Origin: Reticulitermes lucifugus
Lineage: Eukaryota; Arthropoda; Insecta; Blattodea; Rhinotermitidae
NCBI GenBank assembly: GCA_026260175.1
Contig: JAKCWW010000480.1
Location: 4,117 to 68,116, forward strand
Reading direction: 5' to 3'
Length of the DNA stretch: 64,000 bases
The stretch's first letter is position 1; every line of letters begins with the position of its first letter. The notes under the pieces were generated by a model. The model was given only the letters and a program-made list of their open reading frames with translations, was not told where the DNA came from and searched no databases. This document shows positions 11,253 through 22,782 of the stretch, in pieces. The translations under genes were made by a program, and so were the position numbers.

Positions 11253-12765
11253 ACTATGATACCGTATGGGGTAATGTAAGCGAAATACAGACGTGATGAA
11301 GAAGTCGACACTTTTCTGAATATCAAGTCACAAGCGGACTACTCGGAAGGGGACAGCGCTGACTGGCAGGTAAATGCTCTGCAACTTTATGATCACCCCC
11401 CGTAAGTGGTAACAGACGTACGATAACACGCTGTATGTTCGTCGCCCTGCAACTTCTGGGTTAAACTCTTTTTCGGTTGCTTAAGTACCAAAACAGGCAT
11501 GCAAGCGTGATTCTACACGCGGGATCGTTTGCTCGCTCCCACACAAAGCACAGTTTTCAAGTCAATGAAATAGTCTTAGACTGCCCATCGTAATGCTCCA
11601 GAATCGATCCGACATCGGCGGGAAGGAAAACACAAGGTAACTGCGCATTACAGGTTCGTCTAATTTCATTTCCATTTTCAGACGACGGATGATTGATGGA
11701 AGCACTGAACGCTTCAGAAGAGAGCAGGTGGGACTTGCGAACAGGACCCTTGTGACGCAATCTGCCTGCTAGCCTCAGATCCCCACATGAACATTAATCA
11801 GATACCGCTGTTACATAACCAGCACCTCCTTGCGTAAGACCGACGGAAATTTTCGCTCCACGATCCTGTTACAACGCGGCTGAGGGTATCACCAACATTC
11901 GCGCATGCGAAAACGCAGAGCACGCACGCAGTCTGGCTATTTATACGTCGCCCGCAAACACTTACACCTGGAGGCCCCGACAGGTTTCCGTACAGAGCAG
12001 GTCCTGATCGCCTCACAACAGCACAGAAACTCTTAAGACATATAACTAGCACTACGCGAATTACTCGCTGGCCTGTATTAAATTATTCTGCAGCCATGTC
12101 ACATGTAGGCGACATTTATACATGTTTCATATAACCCTTGCAGTAGAGAACCCGAAAATTCAACACCACTCAATGCCACTAATATCTAAGATCTCAGATT
12201 CGGCTTAAGTTAGAAATGTGACTACGAAATGATCGACTGCAGTTCAGTTCCCAACGGAGGCACATTTTTCGCATTGCCAGTGGACGGAGACACTTCCTCC
12301 GTGGGTTAAATTAATTCACACATCCATTTAGTTCGGGCGTTTGGAATACGCGGGATTTCACCAACAGCACCCTGAACACGTCCACAGCACGGTGCTTCAG
12401 CACTGTCAGAGCTCCGAACACTTTCCACTTCATAATTCTTTAAATCTCCGTAACACATCTGCCTATTTGGCAACTAAGAGAAGCACATTAGGAAATGAAT
12501 GCGTAGTGTAACAATTCTGGCGCATTCCCTCTCTTTTGTTTGGCTATCTCAAAAGTCCGTGAAACTTACGAAGACGTAATATGAGGCGAGTTACTTTACG
12601 CACAACAACGCATCGCATGCGTAGCATCCCGCTGTTAATGTCCCAGTTTTCTCAAAATTAAAATATGTCGACATCTAATTTCATGACAATCAGTTCTCCG
12701 GGTCTCGAGCTGTTACCTGCGGACAGCCAGCCACAGAAGGAGAAGTGGAACGGCTAAGCTCATTG
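11253..12765. other. no recognisable feature
   Basis: Open frames are below 90 codons; nothing recognised. Confidence 0.55.
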
Positions 12766-12850
12766 TTTAAGATCATTCGTCCCGGCTTTTTAGGGACAGT
12801 CCCCGAAATAAAACTTATGTCCCGGATTAATTTTGTCCCTGTTACTTTTT
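12766..12850. mobile_element. possible MITE fragment
   Basis: GTCCCGGCTTTTTAGGGACA, a second GTCCCGGATTAATTTTGTCCC and a GGGACAGTCCC core form mutually inverted short blocks. The style resembles ends of small DNA transposons. No TSD was found. Confidence 0.25.
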
Positions 12851-15210
12851 ACGATTTCATTCCGTCTTCCTGATAATACTCTTCAGAACGGAGACTTTTT
12901 TGGATCTTCTTGGCGACTTTCATGGCGAGGAGATGCAACAGTGCTGCGCATGGAGCAGTAAACAGTGAAGACGTAAGTTATGTAGGATATAAAAGCACGA
13001 CTGTAACGTGTCATTTTAATTGTTACTTCAGCGCTGTACCCGCCCCCCAATAAGCCAAGGAAAAAATGGTCACTTAGCACTGTTGCAACCTTTCGGTGTG
13101 AATGTGCCAAAATTTAAACCGTGATGGGAGATAATTAAAATTGTGTTAGTATATCCGACTAGGATCTGAGTCCGTCCCATCACCTGAGGATGGTGTTTAA
13201 TCAAACATTTACGGCATCGCAATGTCTAAATTTCGCATGTTTACTGATTTAAATAGAACACATATAACCTTTACTCATTTTCAAAAGGACTGTGCCATTT
13301 ATGTTTAAAAAATCTTATCCTGCCACATAGAAGCAATATTAAAATTAAACAGTCACGAACAAATTAGCTTTTGAAAAAAAAGTATGTATACGGGAAATTC
13401 TGGGGCAAACTGAAATAATATGGCGATCACTGTGGGCCTTCTGAGTAATCGTAGCGTATATCGAGGACACGTGTGACGCCACGTTACAAACGCACCTATG
13501 TACCAACAGCAGATCAACGTGAGTGCTCGGTCGTATTGTTTAAGGTTGTGTGAGGTTCGTGCCAGTCGGTACAGAAACAATGCTACTGCCCTTGACCGTC
13601 CCACGTCACGCTCAGCACTCGCAGGTTACACAGGTGGATGCTGGGCACTTTCAGAGCAGTGACATACCACGGAACTAGCACGGACAGCGGATAAATTTAA
13701 GGAAACGCCAGCTTGATGCGAAAAATAGCCGTGGGCGGGGCAACCATGTGGTGATCCGTGGGCGACTTGGCTTGGCAAAGCCCTCAACGTCTTCAAATGA
13801 GACACGACAGAGGCGCTTCTTGCAAACAGGGTTACTCTGTCGGATACGTTCGTGTTCGTTCGCCTTTGTATGTTGGATTAACCGAAATTATGTAATTCCT
13901 TGCGTGTACAGCTCGCCCTTTCCGTAGTTGGTTGAAACCTGAAAAACATGTTCGTTTTGTTATTCCCACTCAGATCTTTAAAAATGAACAAGGTCGGCAG
14001 TGTTCAGCGCAGCACAACAGGCGCGTTTCGTTCGTGCTTAGAACACGTTACGTTCCGTTCTCATTTACTTGCCTTGTCTTTTTTCTCCTTTTTTCTTCCT
14101 TTCGTGTTTGAAACACATTACGCTCCTCTATCATGTCTTTCCTATTTGTTTTCCGCCTTATTTTCTTCCTTTTTACACAAAATAACGAGCCTATCTCAAC
14201 TGCAGCGGGCACACGTACAGCGCCAAATAACAAAAAGCAATGGTAAACGATGAATATGTTAAGGATTTACAAGATGGTTGCGGCCTATGTGAAAGCCAGA
14301 GATGTAACTATCACATATCAAGAGTATGCAAAGCACAGGGACCCACAAATATAGAGGGTCCACAAGCCCTTCGCAATAAAGCATTGTCTGTACACGAACT
14401 GAGCACCACCCACTATTCCGGCAAATTCGAGCATATTCGCGGTAACTATAAAAAAACCACACCAAAGGTTTCAATAAACAGCTTTATTTAACAAAACACG
14501 GCATATTTACGAAAATTTTGCATACAGTTGCCATGTAACTCATGTGTATGACAGAACCCATCGGAAAGCTTTGCATAGTGGCCAAAAATGTTGGGCATGC
14601 TACGGTTCAAAGCACTGCCCGGGCATACCCTTCAAGAGGGTAAAAATCTCGTAACACTCAGTACAATTTGTAACCTTACCTACACTCGAATCTGGCAGCC
14701 TACTGTTCCGAACACGCGTCACCACCACCGTTATCGGTAAGCAAAGCTTCATATCCCCCGTCCAAAAATAACACGCTAATTTGTAAGGCATCCTGTCAGA
14801 CACCTCTACAAACATGTAACCACTCTGTAATCACACGCCGCAAAGAGCGGGACTCTCCAGCGCTGCCTTTAGAAGACCCGCCCAGTAACAACAGTAATGT
14901 CTATACGATCTATGCCTTCTGTAGCAAAACACATCGCATGAATGTGCTATCCGACATGTGACGAGTCAACAACAAAGTAAGTACATACGTATTTACAAAT
15001 TCGTGAAAACGTCGCGATACAAGTCAGCAGGACGTCTTGCAATGCCAAACACGGTAAGCGTTAAACATGTTCGTGCGTCGTCCTGTATGACGTGCACGCT
15101 CGCGTGTTTCACTATTGTCAAACGACAGTTCCGCAGTTCCGCTGTCTTGCGTCCTCAGCAGTGAAATATGGTTTCATAACGCGTAACGCATGTAGCGGCT
15201 GACACATCTA
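12851..15210. other. no recognisable feature
   Basis: A plus-strand frame at 13948-14253 (101 codons) is rich in Phe, Leu and Ser because the DNA is T-rich; it shows no motif. Nothing else is recognised. Confidence 0.55.
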
Positions 15211-15211
15211 T

Positions 15212-15320
15212 TGGATTCATCTGGCATGGGACAGGGTGCAGTGGCAGGATGCTGTGAACACGGTAATGAACCTTCGAGTTAGTTCCATGCACGGTGTACA
15301 ATTTACTGGCTAACTGTGAG
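15212..15320 (+). pseudogene. LINE family A, ORF2 C-terminus remnant
   Basis: In frame from 15212 the peptide is WIHLAWDRVQWQDAV then NTVMNLRV, 23 codons without a stop. This matches the end of the family A reading frame seen at 26830-26900 ([18 protein letters not shown] then MNLRVP). It is truncated to its last codons plus a short 3' UTR that is already diverged. In family A copies these residues lie downstream of the reverse transcriptase domain, so no activity can be expected. Confidence 0.75.
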
Positions 15321-17225
15321 ATAACAGCTATCGGAACATACTGAGAATAAGATACAGTAACGGTCGGCATACGTCCACCTTAATGTCCAACATTTGTAAA
15401 ACAAATTCATTCCACGCTGTAAGTACAACGGCGAAAAATAAAAACTCGCTAAAACATGCCCTGTGGAAGGCGGCTGTTAATTTAAATTACATATTACAGT
15501 CTGACAGGTACCAACAGCATCGCTAAACCGCACATAACGATACAGGGCTGGGAATTGGATTCGCCTGGCTCAGAATTGGTGTTTTTTGGCAGAATCCTTG
15601 CAGAGGGTACTGAACCTTCAGGTTCTAAAAGGATAATCAGTTACCTGAAGCGTGGCTTCTACAAATTAAGAGCTAGGACATAAAAGACATACCACGGCAG
15701 CATTTGTCCTTATCCTGTAATAATTTTTCGTCAGAAAAGAAAAGTCTGCAACGCTGTAAGGTATACAAATCTGTACGTCCAGGTGCTGCACTACGGCGAC
15801 ACGCTGGGCGTGATTCGCACGCTGCAATCACATGTCCATCACGGCCGCTCAATACATAATAAATTTAGTCTTCTGGCTATCACATGACACAAAGAGAGAT
15901 AATTCACAAGTGAAGTGACCTCATTGCGCCTGCTAGCAGCCACACCCTTGGTTTTATTGACTGTCTTCAATGAGATACCCCTCCCACCTCTTAACCATTT
16001 TTAGCACAGTTTGCGGAATCAACGAAATTACAAAATTCGCCTCTTCTTTCAAGTAAAGTTCCTGTTACAAATTACTCTACGCATCGCTTTCTCTTACGTC
16101 CACAATGCTCTGAGTTCCTAGCAATCGGCTCAATAATGGATGCTAACATTCCAGTATTCATATTATTAATTAAGGAAGTCACAATCACTTTCAAAGTTTA
16201 CTGCACACGCTGGAATTATCGAAATTGTGTTTCCGTTTATGAAAAAATAGAAATATGAGGAACATAAAGAAAAAAATCGGTGTTCGAACTTCAGTGTCCA
16301 CTTTCCCTGAACGGTTGAATCTGCATGCAGAATGTAGAAGGAATTTTAAATTACGAAGCACATAAATTAGTGATCTATTTCTGTGCATAACTTACACTAG
16401 TACAGATTCCCTGACGACCGCATTACATGCTAGACATAGTACCTTCGACCACCTTGCTCGCATTATTCCATACAATTTTTAACATACAAACCAGTCCCCC
16501 ACACAAAGTATGTACGTTCACGATCTCTCACCGCATTAAATCTCGTACAATTCAATCCACTGGTTCCTGGCTACCGTTTTCAACCGGTAAGATAAATGAC
16601 ATTTCGTGCAGTTGCCATGTTGCATTACACTCTACAAATGTTGCATGTTTATGGAACATCCGTTATTGCTCAACATTTAAGAACCCTACACTACGGGTTT
16701 CTGGTGCTGCTCCCACTCAACCGCACTGTCGTCGTGTTTGTATAATCGACGGCCGGGAATTACGAAGTACAAAACGATATCTAATTACATAAGCTGTACC
16801 AAATTCAACGAACGTCTCAAAATGAAGAACGGAACAACACACCAGAAAATTAAGACACGCTGTGAGGAAGTCTGTATTTCCTTGTTCTGAAAAACGTATT
16901 CCTTAAGTACACATTCTGCCGCGAATAAGCTTCATTTGTTCGACATGACCGTCTCCCTCTCAACAACTGCTCACTTACAGATTATGTTTCGTACATAATG
17001 TGTATGTTTATGATGTGCCTCCGTACTGTGAACTTATACAACGAAACGAACGCTTGTGACTGACTTCTGCAAAACATCCCGGGCATTAAATCCTGCCGCC
17101 TACAACAGAGACCAGAAACTTTCCTGCAGAATTCACTCACTTCGTCTTGTATGTGCGAAAAGCAAACTTGAACACAATTTAAATGGATCTCAGACCCTGT
17201 CACAAAAATTAAAGGCCGGGATGTA
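15321..17225. other. mostly featureless
   Basis: A very decayed family A tail may lie at about 15595-15650 (GTACTGAACCTTCAGGTTC). The frame 16427-16792 (121 codons) has no recognisable motif. Confidence 0.5.
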
Positions 17226-17229
17226 AACG

Positions 17230-17252
17230 GAATAATAATAATAATAATAATA
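17230..17252. repeat. (AAT)n microsatellite
   Basis: Seven units at the upstream edge of a LINE remnant. Confidence 0.92.
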
Positions 17253-17836
17253 CATGCAAAGAAGTAGGGGTAAAATTAAACAAGGAACGCTGGTATGAGC
17301 ATGTACCAAAGTCAGTTGAAATAAGTCATGAAAGTAAGTATTATGGAATCAACACGTGAAAACTAACAGAACTATCCCTAATAATAAACCGGATATCATA
17401 ATCCGTGATAAAGAAAAAGGAACATGCCTGTTAATAAACATTCCAATTTCCGGAGATAGAACTATGATCAAGAAAGAAGGCGAAATTATTTTAAAATACG
17501 AAGACCTTCCAACAGAAATACAGCATATATGGAATGTAAAAAAACGGAGTGATATCATTAATAACAAGGACAACTGGAACCATCTTAAAATCATTCAGAA
17601 AATATTTGAGCAACATATTTGGAAGGCATAACACCACGGAACTACAGAGAACAGCCATACTGGGCACTGCGCACATACTTCGTGAACTATTAATATGCAA
17701 ATGTACAAAGCATTCAACATGGAAAATAACATTACATGCACAATAAATTGTAACTACAGAATAGCTGTAACATTATATACCCTAAAGACATGGTTTGTTC
17801 CAGGTATATAAATGTAAATACGCAGTTTAAATGTGA
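17253..17836 (+). pseudogene. LINE-type retroelement C-terminal domain, frameshifted
   Basis: This is a 5'-truncated copy of a widely dispersed non-LTR retroelement, its C-terminal part only. The first frame gives KLNKERWYEHVPKSVEISHE (about 17272-17332). After a frameshift, NRTIPNNKPDIIIRDKEKG leads into LLINIPISGDRTMIKKE and ILKYEDLPTEIQ (about 17362-17520). A second shift leads to TTGTILKSFRKYLSNI and TELQRTAILGTAHILRELL (about 17567-17690). The PD(I) and L-I-x-(I/V) blocks recall the PD-(D/E)XK restriction-like nuclease of some LINE clades; that reading is tentative. The sequence runs into an (AAT)n tail at 17837. Frameshifts and missing catalytic domains make it non-functional. Confidence 0.78.
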
Positions 17837-17864
17837 TTAATAATAATAATAATAATAATAATAA
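17837..17864. repeat. (AAT)n tail of the preceding LINE
   Basis: About nine units directly after the LINE's 3' UTR; probably its natural 3' tail. Confidence 0.85.
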
Positions 17865-20406
17865 AAGATGGACGTGTATACATAGGTCTATTATTTCCGT
17901 CAGTGGTTAGAAATTAGCATTACTTTCGCAGAAAATTCTGACTGTAAAAGACAATTTCGGATGTTTACCTCTCTACGTACGTACTGTTTATCAGTATGTG
18001 TGACGCATGATAAAATTCAATACGCTTTCACTCCTTGATAAGTCTCAAACACACGTACACACGTACAATGCAGAGTTTAGTGCGTGCTTGGAGCAGGGCG
18101 TTTACAACAGCAAACCGTCACACAACACAACCGAAATCATTAAGGTCGTCTTAAAAACATAATTTGTGCAAATCACAAGGTACCATACTGTATCCATCCC
18201 CCCCCCCCGGGGAAAATGTAAATGCTTCAATAAGCGGCATGAATCCGACGTATAAGTTTATGAAGATCGCGAAAGACACCTTTCTCATCCACGACGCCAA
18301 TTTCTGTAAGGAATGAATATGATCTCGTATGAACATGTCAAAAAATAAACGCAGCTGGTGACATACAGCACCGTTCGATTACCGGCAAGGCTTATTGCCT
18401 GGATTCTCCGTTCCTTGCAGAACTCTTTAACTGCACATCTGCAACCACTTATTACCTTAATTTTCACTTCATCCTCATTTCATTATCTGAATCAATTTAC
18501 AGACGGTTAATGATATTCCTGCTGCTGACATCAGGAATATTATCATCAAATTCGACACCGTAAAAATGCAAGATATTGGAATAAATCATATTAATTCTAT
18601 TAAGCCTACGAGTAATTACCACTATTCCGTATTCGCTAGGTCCCGGGTTCAAAACCGGACAGGCTGCCCTCCGATATTTCGTGGCCTTCCTTATTACCTA
18701 CACGCAATAAGAGATTTTTCTGTACTCCAGAACACACAGACTGGCGTGAGATCTGCAGCGTTAACATTACCACTCATATCCAAATAGTACCGAGGTTATG
18801 AATGAGTGTAGCAATACCTCCACTCTCCCATATGCCTTCACGACGTGCACCACAAAAACTTTATCTGCATGCAAATGTCGGTATATCACCTCAAATAAGG
18901 CTACAGCGGCTTTCTTCCACATCCTCTCCAACGCTTTATTCACTATCATCCTACGATTCGATATTGTGTGGTCTGAGTTACTGACAGCATCGTTAAATGA
19001 AGCGTAGATAAATAAAGATTTCTTCCATTAAGTAGAAACTTCCTAAATTACAACTTGTTTACAATAACCTGAGCGACTTAAAGTTACATAACTTGTAAAT
19101 ATAAACACATGTGGTTACACACAACATGGAGTAATCTGGCTGGTATCCAGTGATATGACGAAATTTCTAACTGCTGTATTATACAACGAGATCAAAGAAA
19201 CATGGCCAAAGAACCACATTCTCTAGCCAACGATCACACTCGTCCCTTACGTAAAAAAAAAGACTAACACATCAAACAGCGTACTTCTTCGTAACGAACG
19301 GCGCCGAATACAACATAGCGAAACTGCACTTCAAAAATTTCATCCCTCAGTACCATGCTTCCCCAAAGCGGGCTTCCGTATTCCACATCCCTTTCTCCTC
19401 ACAATTCATGACTTTCCCCATTTCAGTAGACGCTGAGTAAAATCCGCGGATGAAACAGCTTTATTAAATGACCAAAGAATCGATCAACAGACAATCTTAC
19501 AGAAAAAGAGGACACGCTGCAGACACGTGTGTACATTTTCAAAGTTTTAGCAAACAAGCTACTTGGAAAACTTCCAATTACGGGTAGCAGATCGAGGAGA
19601 TGGAGAATTGTAAGGAGACAGATTGTGAACGGTGGAGGTGGGATCGTGTCCAACAGCGAGCTTCTGTGCTAGCTGCTCCAAACACTAGCACTGCCACCAC
19701 AGTGTTCGTGCCACAGCTGCTGAGTAGAAAACTGCCAGAACTCCTTAACATACCTTCCTTCTTTGCTTCTTGGATTTTCACAAAACCTAAATAATTATGG
19801 TCCTCAGCAACTGTGCACCGGTCCAATCAAAAGTTGCACAATCAATGTACAGCACGCCAATCACAGGCCAACCGATCATGCTGACTGGTGCAGTAACACT
19901 TCTGACTTGTATTGGGAAGGTGCCCGGTTCGTACATGTCGGCTAGCACACCGACTATCCTGAGGCTTTCCGTACTTTTCCTCAGTCCCTGCCACGACCGC
20001 TTCCTTCCACACTATCAACCACTCATTCGACGCTGGTAAGGCAAGCTGCAAAGCACAGTACTATGCAACTGTCGCGGTAACTGATCCAGTTAAAACTATT
20101 GTAATGTTCACTACCAATTTGAATCTGTTTCAAATAGAAATGGTCGGTATTAATTTAAAACATAAAGTATGATCCGTAACGCTCGCAAGTACGTGTAGTT
20201 TCAAGTGTCATTAATTCTATCGCTCCGGCGTGATGTTTGTTAGAACGCACATGCCTGTGAATGACCTGAGCTATCGACACGCAATTGACAGCATTCGCAT
20301 TTAAATATTCACTCGTTTACTTCAGACACGCGTATTCATTTTCCTGTTTATAATCCTAGCACAACCTTTCGCAGGATCAGAAACATCTGCCTACAGACAA
20401 GACTTA
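17865..20406. other. mostly featureless
   Basis: Contents: a poly-C run (18198-18208); an imperfect hairpin GATATTCCTG..CAGGAATATT near 18510-18545; and a B-box-like GGGTTCAAAACC at about 18648 that may be a decayed SINE. Open frames stay below 85 codons. Confidence 0.5.
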
Positions 20407-20419
20407 CACTAGCCTTTCC

Positions 20420-20664
20420 TTTCTCGTTTCTTAGTCTGACCTCTTCTACCAACTCATTCTAGGTGCAGAGGGTTACTGTTAAACCTGATCACTCTCATGG
20501 CCACATACATGCTCGGATCGGCCTGTCGCTGAGGCCTCTACCTGACAACACACAACATTCACAAGAGACAAACATCCAGGCCCCCGGCGGGATTCGAACC
20601 CACAATCCCAGCAAGCGAGCGACCGCAGACCCACGCCTTAGACCGCGCGGCCACCAAGATCGGC
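20420..20664 (-). mobile_element. tRNA-derived SINE, family 2
   Basis: On the minus strand the element begins GCCGATCTTGGTGGCCGCGC (A-box region), followed by a B box GGGTTCGAATCCC, then a body with TTGTGTGTTGTCAGG. It ends in an A/G-rich tail. Perfect 13-bp TSDs, CACTAGCCTTTCC, lie at 20407-20419 and 20665-20677. The related copy at 29954 begins with the same GCCGATC. The plus-strand open frame 20463-20726 is the antisense of this SINE, not a gene. Confidence 0.92.
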
Positions 20665-20677
20665 CACTAGCCTTTCC

Positions 20678-21965
20678 ACCAGACCCACATGATCATGTCG
20701 GTCGTGCCTCAGTCATGAATGGTTAAAAATGATTCGTAGGAACTTACTGCCTCCGTTTTCAGGGAAGTGGAGATGGGGGCTTCAAATTCCTCCAAGTGAG
20801 AAAGGCGACATCTGGTTCCTCCAACACGCTGGAAACCACGCATAGTACAGGACCAAACGGTGTGTCACAACCGAGGAGACCACACTCTGAAAAAACTTTC
20901 ACTGTCGTAAAAACAGCAGACTTCGTTGGCTATGATGTGGCCCTTTAGTTGTTGGCTACACTCAGAGTACTACTGGCATGTGCGGAAGACATGTTCTTTC
21001 CATTATTAAACAATGACGTTAATACAATATAATCTTAGACTGTTACGGTACTAATTTTCAGGTGCATACGTAGAGTGCCAGTAGTGGTTTTCTCACCTGA
21101 AGTGGCCGACAGATGGAATCGTTGACTGTACTAATTCAAACAAACGTACTTCTTGGATGAACGATAAAGATAACCATACGACTTATTAAAACTGGCCAAC
21201 TCTCTAAAAGCATATGGGAGAACGCGACAAACGCATCGTCAGACGAAGAGCCCTGACTGAAAGGCCAATTATCCGGTGTAAACTAACAGTAAGCACATAC
21301 TCGTTACCAGTCTACAATTTAACGCTATAAGCTGGAAGCAAGACAGCCACTACAGCGCAATTACTCGAAGACAAGTTCCCCGTACAATTACAGGCATTCC
21401 TTCGGATTAAAATCGACGATGGGGTTAATGAAACGTTTACCTGGCTCACAGCCAGGGTTAAATAACACGTGACCTAACACGTGTCCTCAATTCATAAGCT
21501 AATAATAGTACACATTTTGTGCGCGTATTGACGGGGAGGGGCGTTTTGTTAGGCATTGCGAGGGACTCCAACAAAGCTCTTTTCTCGTCTGCTTATCTAT
21601 GCTGATAAGCTTTAATCAAGGGCGGTATGAGCCATTAACATTGGCGCAAACAAGTCAGGTGCAGAGATCAGGCTTACCAAAGGTAACAAGCAAATCCGCT
21701 TTCAACTCGTTATCTGAAGCCATGGAACAAAAATTTGTTTCCAGCTTTTTTTTTTGGAGGGGAAAAAAGCAGACGACGTGTTTTGCGTAAAACGTGTCAT
21801 CCGCCTTGTCCACCATAAGTATAAATGTTACGTGTTGACAATATACCAACTGCAGAAGTTAACAGCCTCGAATAACACGCCTACTATTACATACGATATG
21901 CAAGACGTTTAGACAGAACGGTCAAACACGCAAAAATTCATGTCAGCTACATCGAAAATATCTTA
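20678..21965. other. no recognisable feature
   Basis: Nothing recognised; open frames are below 70 codons. Confidence 0.55.
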
Positions 21966-22264
21966 CAAATTCTCAAACTTTTTCGCCGGTGTACCACTAA
22001 ATTAAATTTAACAATTTAAATGTACCACCAATAATTTTTTGTACTGAAATAAAAAGGCTGAAATTGGAAAGACTGGCTGACAGCGGGGATGAGTCACATA
22101 ACGTTGTCAGCAATGCTACGTATTAGTAAACATGTGTGCCTTACGTTTAGTTATGTTTTACAATTTCACCTCTTTTATATTTCGATTTTTTTAAGGCCGC
22201 GTACCAGTAAATAATGGTTGGCGTAACAGTAGTGGTACGCGTACCACAGTTTGGGAAACCATCC
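21966..22264 (-). mobile_element. non-autonomous hAT element, copy 1
   Basis: The left end TTCTCAAACTTTTTCGCC and the right end GTACCACAGTTTGGGAAACC are imperfect inverted repeats of the hAT type. Internal blocks (GCGTACCAGTAA near 22199; GACTGGCTGACAGC near 22071) recur in inverted order in the copy at 50213. No transposase remains. The TSD is not recognisable, which suggests age. Confidence 0.68.
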
Positions 22265-22739
22265 AGATACCTGGTGTACAAAGATCGAAGCGTAAAACAA
22301 ATCGGAGCGACCGGGAAAATCTATATCCTTCAGGGGAATTTAAAATAATCTACTAAAATGCAGACACTTGAAACATGTACTGCGGCCCTGGATATAGACG
22401 CAACTTAAGGAATACATACTGAATGCCAACAATACTGCACAGTAAATATGCACTAACTCCAAAAGGAACAACATTCGCCAAAAGCTACACACACCAGGAA
22501 AACTGAAAATTCCATTATTCAACCCCTAAAAACGAAAAGAACGTACCACAACGCGTAGTAATTTTTAGCAGTTTAAAGAATTTTACAGCAGTATTTTAAC
22601 AAAGTAAAATATACATGGGAGCGTGAACTCTTTACAATTTAATGCTACATTAAGATTAAAATAAGATTGTAAAATTTATGAGCTCGCAAATTCCTAATAT
22701 TCACTTGCACACATACTTGTGTTTTAAATATGTTACTTC

Positions 22740-22782
22740 ATGCCCAATGATGGTCCATAAGAAGGGCCGAAACATGTAGCAT
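22740..22782 (+). ncRNA. hammerhead-like motif, ACATGT variant
   Basis: The order is ATGC (22740), core CCAATGA (CTGANGA with two changes), T, stem II GGTCC/GGGCC with a 7-nt loop, GAA, palindrome ACATGT, A, then GCAT. ATGC and GCAT pair as stem I. The layout equals that of the ACGT copies but with different stems. Two core changes argue that this copy is decayed. I infer the class; folding and cleavage are unproven. Confidence 0.4.

Noticed and set aside
20463-20726. 87-codon protein containing GGIRTHNPSKRA
   Set aside because: This is the antisense readout of a tRNA-derived SINE and a frequent false annotation.
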